From Crambe crambe (taxonomy: Eukaryota; Porifera; Demospongiae; Poecilosclerida; Crambeidae): DNA of 64,000 nt. The number at the start of each line of letters is the position of its first letter. Position 1 is the stretch's first letter. The position numbers and the translations under genes are program-made. Positions 1 through 12,700 of this stretch are shown in pieces. Below the pieces are notes generated by a model, which worked only from the letters and a program-made list of their open reading frames with translations, had not been told where the DNA came from and did not search any database. The stretch is from contig OZ004583.1 in assembly GCA_963924555.1 (NCBI GenBank), forward strand, positions 6,710,582 through 6,774,581. Direction: 5' to 3'.

Positions 1-954
1 GCAATTCATGAAGCTCCACAGCCACGATGTGTAGCTGAACTAAAGTCCTATCTAGGGCTCCTGACTTACATTACTTGAAATTCCTACCAAATTTGTCATC
101 AGTGCTGGCCCTACTGTACAAGTTGTTGCGACACTGAGAGCTATGGCATTGGACTCAGAAGCAGAATAAGTCATTTGAGGAATTGACGAAGTTGTTGTTG
201 TCACCCTGTTGTATTGGGCCTAGCTGATGCAGGCCAGGAGGGCTGGAGGCAAGACACTGAAAGCCAGAGCCAGGGACACGTGGGGAACGCCCGTGCTACT
301 ACTGGCCCAGATGCGATGGGGGAGGAGCCAGGAAGAGCAAAACTGGAACCACACCCACTAAGTAAAGACAGTGCGCATATTTGATTCAGTCTGTATAGAG
401 AGCAACTTTCTATTGACTCACCTGCTGATACTAATTGTTCTAACTAGTAGTCAGTAGATTTCCAGGAAGAGCCTGAGCCTTGAGAGCACCCACAACAATC
501 CCAAGTGTTGGTTTATTTTGATCCCAGTCTGGCAATTTATTTATCCTGTGATGCTTCAGACTATGGTGTCGGTGCAGTACTATCGCACCGAATGTCAGAT
601 GCAGAGGCCAAATATTCTCGAATAGAAAAGGAAGCTCTGGCCTTTGTGGTAGGAGTTGCTCGCTTTCACTCATACTTGTGTGGACATCATTTTATATTAC
701 AAACTGATCATCAACTGTTGGAGCAGTAGCCACTGCTCCAGCATAATGACATCCCTGGACCTGGACATAATCACAACCTAATTTGATTTATATATCATTT
801 ATACCTCATTCAGTCATTGTGCAGTTGCCTAAAGAATAAGCATCTTTGTGTTGACTCTCGAGTGTGCCATGACAAACCCAACATCAACTTTTGCTGACAC
901 TTTTCAATGAAAACAAGGAAATATCCAGGCAAGCAGCAAATCGAATTCAGTGTT

Positions 955-1881
955 TAGTCTGGTATAGCGGCGACCCTTACGAACCCAAGGGAAGAAAAAA
1001 TGGTCTGGGGACATTAGCATCAACGGCTTGTCACTTTGTAATTCCAGGAACGTTAATTTACAACAAGATTATCACGTGTGCGGTATAATCATAATTTTGT
1101 GTGCATAATAGTCAAGAGCCTTGCTCAAATTCTGGTGGGTGACCTGTAGCTAGTAAAGTTGCTAAATACAACTAGATAGCTATGTTAAAACTTGGACTAG
1201 ATACCTCTAGTTCTTTCTTAACTTTGACATAGCTATTAAAGCATTTTCTACACATAAATCTATCATCTTCTTGGCCCTTGTCTCTTCCAATTTTCTTTAA
1301 TGCTTCCTCCCGCAAAGAAAGAATGTCTGTGGAGTCAGATATGATTCTTCTAGATCCCTTCTGCCTGAGCTCACCATAGCCGATACAATACTTATCTTCC
1401 ATGCCTCTGCAATCGATCTTGAGCATGTGTCATCAATAATAATTATGTGGGCTAAGTTAAGTTTGCGCATTCATTACTATACGTCACGTGTACATCACAA
1501 AAATGCAATATCCATCAAGCTATCTGATTGGTGGCGTCAAAATCTTGACGTGAGACACAAGTCATTGATGCTACAGGATTTTGCGAGCTTTTTGCAACAC
1601 TTACGGTGCATGCGCATTAAAGGCTGTGATGTACTTACGTAGGCTCACTCCACGACCCATCCGCGGCAGATATGGCATCCTGCAAGCTATAACTACATCA
1701 AAGCTTACAGTATTCTGAAACTGAATGCTGAGTTTTCAACAATTGGCCTTGGCAACCTGAAAACTACGCATGCTCAGACAGCACGTTAATAATTCATCGT
1801 TGCAAAAAGCTCGCAAAATCAATGTCCCCAGACCAATTTTCTTTCCCTTGGGTTGGTAAGGGTCACCGCTACGCCAGACTA
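955..1881. mobile_element. TIR DNA transposon, TAGTCTSG family, 9-bp TSD, nested in gypsy fossil
   Basis: Terminal inverted repeats of about 75 bp begin TAGTCTGG at 955 and end CCAGACTA at 1881. Flanks TTCAGTGTT (946-954) and TTCAGCGTT (1882-1890) are a 9-bp target duplication with one mismatch. The gypsy RNase H reading continues on either side, so this is the younger insertion. On the minus strand (1172-1426) lies an 84-codon open frame with a FMCRKC cysteine pair. A 9-bp duplication is typical of Mutator-like elements, although Merlin is also possible. No transposase was seen. Confidence 0.8.
1172..1426 (-). CDS. Cysteine-pair ORF fragment carried by TIR element
   Basis: An 84-codon open frame inside the 955-1881 element. 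It has YCIGYGELRQ near the middle and RFMCRKCFNSYVKVKKELEV after about 40 residues. This spacing (Cys cluster, 40 residues, aromatic-x-C-x2-C, then a charged helix) resembles a ZAD-type or similar zinc-binding module, but one expected Cys is absent (CIGY). Elements of the same TIR family at 34014 and 34866 carry fragments with a similar (F/Y)xC motif. It may be a remnant of the transposon's own protein or a captured host exon. Function unknown. Confidence 0.35.
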   Translation of the reverse strand: MLKIDCRGMEDKYCIGYGELRQKGSRRIISDSTDILSLREEALKKIGRDKGQEDDRFMCRKCFNSYVKVKKELEVSSPSFNIAI

Positions 1882-3140
1882 TTCAGCGTTGGGCATGGAA
1901 GTTGGCAACATACGTGTATACAATCACCTGGATGAGATCAGAGCAACACACAAATGCAGATGCTCTCAGCTGATTGCTACTACCAGGAATCCCAGCAAAG
2001 CCAGATGTTCCGGGAACTCGTGTTGATGATAGAAAACTTGCAGGAGGCTCCAAGGACAGATAGCAACATGGACACGAAGAGACCCATTGTTGGCTCAAGT
2101 TTATCAGTACATCCAAGAGGGATGGCCAACAGATAGGAAGGAGGTTACTGTGAACCTCAAACCGTACCAATCAAGGAACTGATGAACACATGATGGATGT
2201 GTGATATAGGGTGGTAAAGTAGTTATCCTACCAAGTGGCCGAGAAACTATACTGACAGAACTTCATAGTGGGCACCCGGGAATGTCACTTGCTTGTGGTC
2301 TATAGTATGGTGGCCATCGATGCCCATTCTAAATGGATTGAAGTTTATCCTATGAACATGGCCACAGCCTTGAGCAATTACGAGTATTGTTTGCACAGTT
2401 TGGCATTCTGGAATCAATAGTATCAGACAGTTCTCAGCAGCAGAATTTCAGGAGTTTGTAAGCTCAATGGCATTCGTCATACAAGAGTAGCACCATAATT
2501 ATCATCCTTTATCAAACAGCTTAGCCGAATGAGCTATTAAAGTGCTCAAACAAGGACCAAAAAAAAAAAAAAAAAAAATAGCCAGGAGGCACTCTAAGTG
2601 ACCGAATAGCTCGAATGTTATTTCAGTATAGAATCACCCCACATACCATTACTGGTGTTCCTCCAGCTGAGTTGCTGATGGGGAGAAAACTTCGCACAAG
2701 ACTGAAACCAAATACAGAAATGGCAGCATGACAAGCGAAGTAAAATCCGTTTTCTCACCATGGAGGAGGAGAAACATGGTTAGCGGGTGAAATTGTGGAA
2801 GTAACAGGACCTATTTCTTATAAATAAGGATATCGTCAACTGTCATCAAGATCAAATTCGGAAACAATATACAGAGGTAGACATAACATCCTCTGATAGT
2901 GAGGAAGTGGAGATGTCTATGTCTAGCAATGAGCCCCGAGAGGCTACAGGGATATGAACACCACCAGTGGATGTTTCCACAGATACGGCGGTGGCTGCAA
3001 CACCACCAGCAGTTGAAATCGAGAATCCTCCATCACAACCTAATGTACGTCGTTACCCTTTCTGAGCTCGAAAATCCCCAGACAGATACTGAACCTTAAA
3101 CATCTTAGGTTATTATTTGAGTTGTTTTTAAGGGGAGAGG

Positions 3141-3760
3141 AGATTTAATGCATTTTTGTGGTTAAAGTATAAGCGCTAATAACAGGATCATTATTGTGGA
3201 AAAAAACCACAAGAAGGTTAGGAATGCAAGTAGTACATGAACCATACAAGCAGGAAAAGTAATGATAGTAAATAATTCATTCGAGCTATAATAGCTAGCA
3301 CTCCTGAAGAAAAAAATATAGTGGGTGGGGCTGGGGTGAGGCTGTGTATCGGTATACTTGCAGATGCCTGTAAATCCAGAAGAGTCCGTATTTGGCATGT
3401 TGTTTCCTCATGGTCTGGGGTAGACAGCTACGGATGGGATTAGGAAATCTTCAAAAACTGAAGTGATCAGCACTTTCAGTAGTTCATTCTAAAGCTAGAA
3501 ATTCGTGTATCTAGGAAGCTAGGTTATAAAGAAGACAATTCGATCCGTAGTTGTCTTGTAAGTATGCAAAGGAAGGATGTGAAACTATTTTCAACATTGT
3601 AAGTTTAGCACAAAAAAAGAAGTATTAATTTTAGTCCTTTTAGCTTCAAGCTCTTGGTAATTGCCCCGTTTTTCCTAGTTCTTGGGAGATCAGCAACCGT
3701 AGATAAGTCCTCCACTGTGGTCTTTGTAGCGTATCTCTGCAAGTGTTGGTAGTCTTGATA
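3141..3760. other. Downstream flank of gene B, no gene seen
   Basis: Between the gypsy fossil and the proposed stop codon of gene B. It would hold the gene B 3' UTR. No clear AATAAA on the minus strand was found here, which leaves the gene B 3' end uncertain. No coding sequence supported. Confidence 0.4.
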
Positions 3761-3775
3761 TCAGTCCCTAGGAAC
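3761..3775 (-). CDS. Gene B exon B21 (proposed last coding exon)
   Basis: Acceptor CTTGTTTTGCAG is followed in phase 0 by GTTCCTAGGGACTGA (VPRD, stop). Chosen because it has the best pyrimidine tract near the end and the correct phase after B20. A longer alternative begins at 3736 behind a poorer acceptor. Confidence 0.45.
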   Translation of the reverse strand, partial: VPRD

Positions 3776-6700
3776 CTGCAAAACAAGCGCGTGGGTGGGA
3801 TGTCGGAGCCCTTTAACACTTGTCATTTTAGTATTCTAGTCAGTCAGTCAGTCGTTCAGTTGAATAACAATTTTGTTAGTGTAATTGTACACTTGAGTTA
3901 CTAGTTACTACATAATGTTATGCCTAGAAATGAAGTAGGCATGTAAAGTTACTGCGGTTGAGAGATTCTGCTAATATTTTCAGCTTCTATTTCAAGTAGC
4001 TCACCTCTTGGAGTTTCTCAGTGGTTCCATTTTGAGTTTCTGCCTCAGAATGAGAACCATCAGATACCATAAAATCTGTGTTAGTATCATCTTCCTGCAT
4101 AAAAAGGAATGTGTATAATTATCATGCTAGCTGTCATAATGCCCACTAAAGGGTCTATCAGGCAATATTAGTTCTCTATGATCCTGTATAGCTACCACTA
4201 ATGAAAATAGAGCTATTACTGCAAGAATATATGTACACAGACTATAGACACATGCAGTGTCTTTGATAACATAATGTATGATGTACTTCATCAATGTTTA
4301 AGGAACCACACTATATAGTTCAGGAACCATGCACACTACAGTTAAAAATTTTCATTGTTACCTCACTACGAAAAATATGTCTAAATCCTGCCTTTAGTAA
4401 ATCAAGTGGTCCTGTTTCTTCATCCTAAATGATACAATGGTGTGATAGTGTGTATAATAGGAAGACCAGGGTAAAAAATAAAACCTAGATGGTACATACT
4501 AGCTTATTAATCATATTTTCTTATACATAACTACTGAGATCATTATTTCAATACAATACTGATCTCTGGTTTAATTTCCTGCTTGGTGGGTGTATGCAAT
4601 CGGTGGACTGGATTACTGCTGGACTACTGGACTCACTATAGGATTGCTTATTATTGCATAACAAGGCTTGAATATATATTCAACACTGACTATCTTGACA
4701 GCTCTGCACATCTGCTAGCATGCTGCTGCTCAAACCATAGCCTGACAAAAAACTGCTGGTCAAAAATGCCTTTTGCTTTTGCAAGGCGCTATGGCTATGG
4801 GATATAGCTATAATGAGGGGAAAAAAATTTCCGTGAAAATGAGGGATGACCAAAGTAAGGAAACAAGGGTAGGGATGAAGGATGGAAACAGGATCAATCG
4901 TTGTTCTGTATATCCAGCCAACGATCCCTACATATACGTCAGGGTAGCTCAGATTATAGTGTAGTAATGTATATATTATTACAAGTGAATGCAAAAAATT
5001 TCTTCGAAATAAAAATGTGAAGTAGGGATGCTATTATAACTGCAGCTTCATTATGAAAACCAAGTACTGCAGCATCGAAGCAGTATGGCCCAAAAATCTA
5101 GCTGGAATATGTATTATAACTGCATGCAAGAGAGTGAACTTAGTGAAGTGACCCTTACCCATCATCAAGTACGAGATACTATTCCTACTTCACTCCCTTG
5201 GCCCTTGATCATGGGAGTGAAGTAGGAATAGTATCTTGTACTTGATGATGGGTAAGGGTCACTTCACTAAGTTCACTCTCTTGCATGCAGTTATAATACA
5301 TATTCCAGCTAGATTTTTGGGCCATACTGCTTCGATGCTGCAGTACTTGGTTTTCATAATGAAGCTGCAGTTATAATAGCATCCCTACTTCACATTTTTA
5401 TTTCGAAGAAATTTTTTGCATTCACTTGTTTGCATTCTTTTTCTTTGTGATTATGAAAATTGATAGACACTAAAGGCTTCCTTGATTGAACTAAATTTAT
5501 TTAATGATCAGTATTTCATTCTGTTCAGGGAGGAGAGTTTGAAGGATGATCATCTGCAGTGTAATGGAGTACTGAAAGGAGTGAACATTTTAAAAAGTGA
5601 ACAGCATTAGCTAATTGTTACATATGTGATCACTGAAATAATTATTGAGATGGTACGTATGTCTTGCTTGAGGGAGGAGTATGGGGAGTTTATGCATTTG
5701 GTGTAGTGATCATAATAGTGGATGCCATCAAATGGCCACATCCTGTGCAGGTGTTATATGAGGGGAACTGCTATTAATTGCCCCACCCCTTTTATGAGGT
5801 AATATCGCGAAGATTTTTTTCATACGAGGCTGCAGCACATTATAGATAGCCCAGCTAGATTTTAGGCTATCCCTACTTAACCTTTTTATTTTTTACGCTC
5901 ACTTGTTTCTATCCTTTTTCTTAGTGCTTGAAGTTGAATGAGGGAGGCTACAGTACAGTACTATACAAAGCCAGCTCTACATAAACCTCTTTTGTAGGTA
6001 CATACAGTGTCTCTGGTTGAAGAATTTGTTTAGCTATTTAAGTTTTGTTGATATAAAACTTTACAGCAACAGCAATGTAAATGACATGTACACGGCATGG
6101 TGAAGTGAGCTGACTACACTACAGCAAAGTACTGGCTATAATGCTACTATAGGATGAGCATCTGTACTGTAATTCAGCAAGGAGTGACTGGAACATCATC
6201 AGATAATGAATGAAGACCTTGGCTATAGCTAAACTTAAGCTTACGTGGCTCCGCCCATAAGCCCCGCCCCCTTCAAAATGGCGTAGAAAGATTAGCAGCT
6301 GTGTTCCGAGTGCTATCGAATAGTGAAGTAGAGCCTTAGTCAAAACTAATAGCAAAAGATCAGCCTCTAGGTGCCGCTCTAACAGATGGCCAAAGCAGAA
6401 TTTTGATGACTATAGCCAGTAAGTCGGTACGTCGATCTTATTATTATTATTATCCTTATTATTATTATTATGAATGCAAAAAATTTCTTCGAAATAAAAA
6501 TGTGAAGTAGGGATGCTATTATAACTGCAGCTTCATTATGAAAACCAAGTACTGCAGCATCGAAGCAGTATGGCCCAAAAATCTAGCTGGAATATGTATT
6601 ATAACTGCATGCAAGAGAGTGAACTTAGTGAAGTGACCCTTACCCATCATCAAGTACGAGATACTATTCCTACTTCACTCCCTTGGCCCTTGATCATGGG

Positions 6701-9700
6701 AGTGAAGTAGGAATAGTATCTTGTACTTGATGATGGGTAAGGGTCACTTCACTAAGTTCACTCTCTTGCATGCAGTTATAATACATATTCCAGCTAGATT
6801 TTTGGGCCATACTGCTTCGATGCTGCAGTACTTGGTTTTCATAATGAAGCTGCAGTTATAATAGCATCCCTACTTCACATTTTTATTTCGAAGAAATTTT
6901 TTGCATTCACTTGTTTGCATTCTTTTTCTTTGTGATTATGAAAATTGATAGACACTAAAGGCTTCCTTGATTGAACTAAATTTATTTAATGATCAGTATT
7001 TCATTCTGTTCAGGGAGGAGAGTTTGAAGGATGATCATCTGCAGTGTAATGGAGTACTGAAAGGAGTGAACATTTAAAAAAGTGAACAGCATTAGCTAAT
7101 TGTTACATATGTGATCACTGAAATAATTATTGAGATGGTACGTACGTCTTGTTTGAGGGAGGAGTATGGGGAGTTTATGCATTTGGTGTAGTGATCATAA
7201 TAGTGGATGCCATCAAATGGCCACATCCTGTGCAGGTGTTATATGAGGAGAACTGCTATTAATTGCCCCACCCCTTTTATGAGGTAATATCGCGAAGATT
7301 TTTTTCATACGAGGCTGCAGCACATTATAGATAGCCCAGCTAGATTTTAGGCTATCCCGAATTAACCTTTTAATTTTTTACGCTCACTTGTTTCTATCCT
7401 TTTTCTTAGTGCTTGAAGTTGAATGAGGGAGGCTACAGTACAGTACTATACAAAGCCAGCTCTACATAAACCTCTTTTGTAGGTACATACAGTGTCTCTG
7501 GTTGAAGAATTTGTTTACCTATTTAAGTTTTGTTGATATAAAACTTTACAGCAACAGCAATGTAAATGACATGTACACGGCATGGTGAAGTGAGCTGACT
7601 ACACTACAGCCAAGTACTGGCTATAATGCTACTATAGGATGAGCATCTGTACTGTAATTCAGCAAGGAGTGACTGGAACATCATCAGATAATGAATGAAG
7701 ACCTTGGCTATAGCTAAACTTAAGCTTACGTGGCTCCGCCCATAAGCCCCGCCCCCTTCAAAATGGCGTAGAAAGATTAGCAGCTGTGTTCCGAGTGCTA
7801 TCGAATAGTGAAGTAGAGCCTTAGTCAAAACTAATAGCAAAAGATCAGCCTCTAGGTGCCGCTCTAACAGATGGCCAAAGCAGAATTTTGATGACTATAG
7901 CCAGTAAGTCGGTACGTCGATCTTATTATTATTATTATCCTTATTATTATTATTACAAGTGAATGCAAAAAATTTCTTCGAAATAAAAATGTGAAGTAGG
8001 GATGCTATTATAACTGCAGCTTCATTATGAAAACCAAGTACTGCAGCATCGAAGCAGTATGGCCCAAAAATCTAGCTGGAATATGTATTATAACTGCATG
8101 CAAGAGAGTGAACTTAGTGAAGTGACCCTTACCCATCATCAAGTACGAGATACTATTCCTACTTCACTCCCTTGGCCCTTGATCATGGGAGTGAAGTAGG
8201 AATAGTATCTTGTACTTGATGATGGGTAAGGGTAACTTCACTAAGTTCACTCTCTTGCATGCAGTTATAATACATATTCCAGCTAGATTTTTGGGCCATA
8301 CTGCTTCGATGCTGCAGTACTTGGTTTTCATAATGAAGCTGCAGTTATAATAGCATCCCTACTTCACATTTTTATTTCGAAGAAATTTTTTGCATTCACT
8401 TGTTTGCATTCTTTTTCTTTGTGATTATGAAAATTGATAGACACTAAAGGCTTCCTTGATTGAACTAAATTTATTTAACGATCAGTATTTCATTCTGTTC
8501 AGGGAGGAGAGTTTGAAGGATGATCATCTGCAGTGTAATGGAGTACTGAAAGGAGTGAACATTTTAAAAAGTGAACAGCATTAGCTAATTGTTACATATG
8601 TGATCACTGAAATAATTATTGAGATGGTACGTATGTCTTGCTTGAGGGAGGAGTATGGGGAGTTTATGCATTTGGTGTAGTGATCATAATAGTGGATGCC
8701 ATCAAATGGCCACATCCTGTGCAGGTGTTATATGAGGAGAACAGCTATTAATTGCCCCACCCCTTTTATGAGGTAATATCGCGAAGATTTTTTTCATACG
8801 AGGCTGCAGCACATTATAGATAGCCCAGCTAGATTTTAGGCTATCCCTACTTAACCTTTTTTATTTGAAGAAATTTTTTACGCTCACTTGTTTCTATCCT
8901 TTTTCTTAGTGCTTGAAGTTGAATGAGGGAGGCTACAGTACAGTACTATACAAAGCCAGCTCTACATAAACCTCTTTTGTAGGTACATACAGTGTCTCTG
9001 GTTGAAGAATTTGTTTAGCTATTTAAGTTTTGTTGATATAAAACTTTACAGCAACAGCAATGTAAATGACATGTACACGGCATGGTGAAGTGAGCTGACT
9101 ACACTACAGCCAAGTACTGGCTATAATGCTACTATAGGATGAGCATCTGTACTGTAATTCAGCAAGGAGTGACTAGAACATCATCAGATAATGAATGAAG
9201 ACCTTGGCTATAGCTAAACTTAAGCTTACGTGGCTCCGCCCATAAGCCCCGCCCCCTTCAAAATGGCGTAGAAATATTAGCAGCTGTGTTCCGAGTGCTA
9301 TCGAATAGTGAAGTAGAGCCTTAGTCAAAACTAATAGCAAAAGATCAGCCTCTAGGTGCCGCTCTAACAGATGGCCAAAGCAGAATTTTGATGACTATAG
9401 CCAGTAAGTCGGTACGTCGATCTTATACATTATTATTATTATTATTATAAAGAAAAAGAACGAAAAGTCAATTTTAGAACTCGTTTTTTTCTTATGTTGG
9501 CGAATGAATTTTTGGCTTTTGAACATTCTCCTCTCATCTTTGTAGATATAATAATTCACTGTAGCCTTCTGAGAACCTGTAGAGTAAGGGTAGAAGAGAA
9601 AGAAGAGTTTTTAGTTTATACTGTCCTATGGACTTTGACCTGCCATCCCTACTTAGAGAGTGCTACCGCACTCTCTGATAAAGAAAAAGAACGAAAAGTC

Positions 9701-12700
9701 AATTTTAGAACTCGTTTTTTTCTTATGTTGGCGAATGAATTTTTGGCTTTTGAACATTCTCCTCTCTTCTTTGTAGATATAATAATTCACTGTAGCCTTC
9801 TGAGAACCTGTAGAGTAAGGGTAGAAGAGAAAGAAGAGTTTTTAGTTTATACTGTCCTATGGACTTTGACCTGCCATCCCTACTTAGAGAGTGCTACCGC
9901 ACTCTCTGACAAGTGAGCACAAAAAATTTCTTCTAAATAAAAGGTTAAGTAGGGATAGCTTAAAATCTAGCTGGGTTATAATAATGTACTTGCAGCCTTG
10001 TATGAAAACAATCCCTACATTTACATCCACTACCTATAGCTAGCTAGCTATGGCAGTTGTAAAAGTAGGGATTGTTTTCATACAAGGCGTGCAAGTACAT
10101 TATTATAACCCAGCTAGATTTTAAGCTATCCCTACTTAACCTTTTATTTAGAAGAAATTTTTTGTGCTCACTTGTTTCCATCCTTTTTTCTTATTGCTTG
10201 AAGTTGAATGTAAGTTTGTGTATGTAAAGAATTGAATGGCAGTCTAGTGACTGTCACTTCAACTGAGAGTATGCATGCAGTGATTATTAATTTGACACAA
10301 GTCTACATTAACCTTACACAGTCTCTGGTTGAAGAATTTGTTTAGCTATTTAAGTTTTGTCTATTATTTAATATAAAACTTTACAGCAACAGCAATGTAT
10401 AGCTAAATGACATGTGCCTGGCATGGTGAAGTGAGCTGACTACACTACAGCCAAGTACTGGTTATAATACTGCTATAAGATGAGCATCTGTGCTGTAATT
10501 CAGCAAGGAGGACTGGAACATCATCAGATAAGAATAAAAATTAGCTAGCTAAACGAGCTTACGTGGCTCCGCCCATAAGCCCCGCCCCCTACCGACGTGC
10601 TTCAAAATGGCGTAGCTAGTGTTCCGAGTGCTCGAATAGTGAAGTAGAGCCTTAGTCAAAACTAATAGCAAAAGATCAGCCTCTAGGTGCCGCTCTAACA
10701 GATGGCCAAAGCAGAATTTTGATGACTATAGCCAGTAAGCCGGTACGTCGATCTTATTATTATCCTTATTATTACAAGTGAATGCAAAAAATTTCTTCGA
10801 AATAAAAATGTGAAGTAGGGATGCTATTATAACTGCAGCTTCATTATGAAAACCAAGTACTGCAGCATCGAAGCAGTATGGCCCAAAAATCTAGCTGGAA
10901 TATGTATTATAACTGCATGCAAGAGAGTGAACTTAGTGAAGTGACCCTTACCCATCATCAAGTACAAGATACTATTCCTACTTCACTCCCATGATCAAGG
11001 GCCAAGGGAGTGAAGTAGGAATAGTATCTCGTACTTGATGATGGGTAAGGGTCACTTCACTAAGTTCACTCTCTTGCATGCAGTTATAATACATATTCCA
11101 GCTAGATTTTTGGGCCATACTGCTTCGATGCTGCAGTACTTGGTTTTCATAATGAAGCTGCAGTTATAATAGCATCCCTACTTCACATTTTTATTTCGAA
11201 GAAATTTTTTGCATTCACTTGTTTGCATTCTTTTTCTTTGTGATTATGAAAATTGATAGACACTAAAGGTATAGCTAATGCTTCCTTAATTGAACTAAAT
11301 TAATTTAATGATCAAATTTTATAGTATTTCATTCCGTTCAGGGAGGAGAGTTTGAAGGATGATCATCTGCAGTGTAATGGAGTACTGAAAGGAGTGAACA
11401 TTTAGAAAGTGAACGGCATTAGCTAATTGTTATGTATGTGATCACTGAAATAATTATTGAGATGGTACGTATGTCTTGCTTGAGGGAGGAGTATGGGGAG
11501 TTTATGCAGTGGCTGTGCATATTTGGTGTAGTGATCATAATAGTGGATGCCATCAAATGGCCACATCCTGTGCAGGTGTTATATGAGGAGAACTGCTATT
11601 AATTGCCCCACCCCTTTTATGAGGTAATATCCCGAAGATTATTTTCATACGAGGCCCAGTTAGATTTTAGGCTATCCCTACTTAACCTTTAGAAATTTTT
11701 TATGCTCACTTGTTTCTATCTTAGTGCTTGAAGTTGAATGAGGGAGGCTGCAGTACAGTACTATACAAAGCCAGCTCTACATAAACCTTCTTTTGTAGGT
11801 ACATACAGTGTCTCTGGTTGAAGAATTTGTTTAGCTATTTAAGTTTGGTTGATATGAAACTTTACAGCAACAGCAATGTAAATGACATGTGCATGGCATG
11901 GTGAAGTGAGCTGACTACACTACAGCCAAGTACTGGCTATAATGCTATGCTACTATAGGATGCGAGCATCTGTACTGTAATTCAGCAAGGAGTGACTGGA
12001 ACATTATCAGATAATAAATGAAAACCTTGGCTAGCTAAACTTACTTAAGCCTACGTGGCTCCGCCTATAAGCCCCGCCCCCTTCAAAATGGCGTAGAAAG
12101 ATTACCAGTGTTCCGAGTGCTATAGAATAGTGAAGTAGAGCCTTAGTCAAAACTAATAGCAAAAGATCAGCCTCTAGGTGCCGCTCTAACAGATGGCCAA
12201 AGCAGAATTTTGATGACTATAGCCAGTAAGTCGGTACGTCGATCTGATTATTATTATCCTTATTATTATTATTATAAAGAAATAGAACAAAAGTCAATTT
12301 TAGAACTCGTTTTTTTCTTATGTTAGCGAATGAATTTTTGGCTTTTGAACATTCTCCTCTCTTCTTTGTAGATATAATAATTCACTGTAGCCTTCTGAGA
12401 ACCTATAGAGTAAGGGTAGAAGAGAAAGAAGAGTTTTTAGTTTATACAGTCCTATGACCTTTGACCCGCCATCCCTACTTAGAGAGTGCTAGCGCACTCT
12501 CTGATAAAGAAACAGAACAAAAGTCAATTTTAGAACTCGTTTTTTTCTTATGTTAGCGAATGAATTTTTGGTTTTTGAACATTCTCCTCTCTTCTTTGTA
12601 GATGTAATAATTCACTGTAGCCTTCTGAGAACCTGTAGAGTAAGGTTAGAAGAGAAAGAAGAGTTTTTAGCTTATACAGTCATATGACCTTTGACCCGCC

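Larger units (their letters stand above)
1..3140 (+). mobile_element. Ty3/gypsy LTR retrotransposon fossil (3' part)
   Basis: Old, broken gypsy-type element. Recognisable parts in order are the end of reverse transcriptase (weak, first ~180 bp), the RNase H region (about 505-730, resumed at 888-955 and 1882-2010; motifs such as DASDYGVGAVLS and NADALS), the integrase core (about 2280-2650), and the acidic/proline tail typical of the 3' end of gypsy pol (about 2870-3100), followed by a purine-rich tract near 3130. No LTR was identified inside the window. It carries many breaks and an inserted DNA transposon (955-1881), plus other inserted sequence near 190-440 and 730-888. Family assignment rests on the RNase H and integrase motifs; age is old but was not measured. 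Confidence 0.85.

Noticed and set aside
3610-3736. Longer alternative last exon of gene B (RYATKTTVEDLSTV...)
   Set aside because: Acceptor tract is poor; VPRD-stop behind CTTGTTTTGCAG at 3775 is better and in phase.
6119-7840. Two 78-codon minus-strand frames
   Set aside because: Same chance frame in two copies of the 1.49-kb unit, overlapping nothing gene-like.
9494-9916. 140-codon repeated frame
   Set aside because: The unit length of 231 bp is divisible by three, so the frame stays open across units; no family resemblance or start context.
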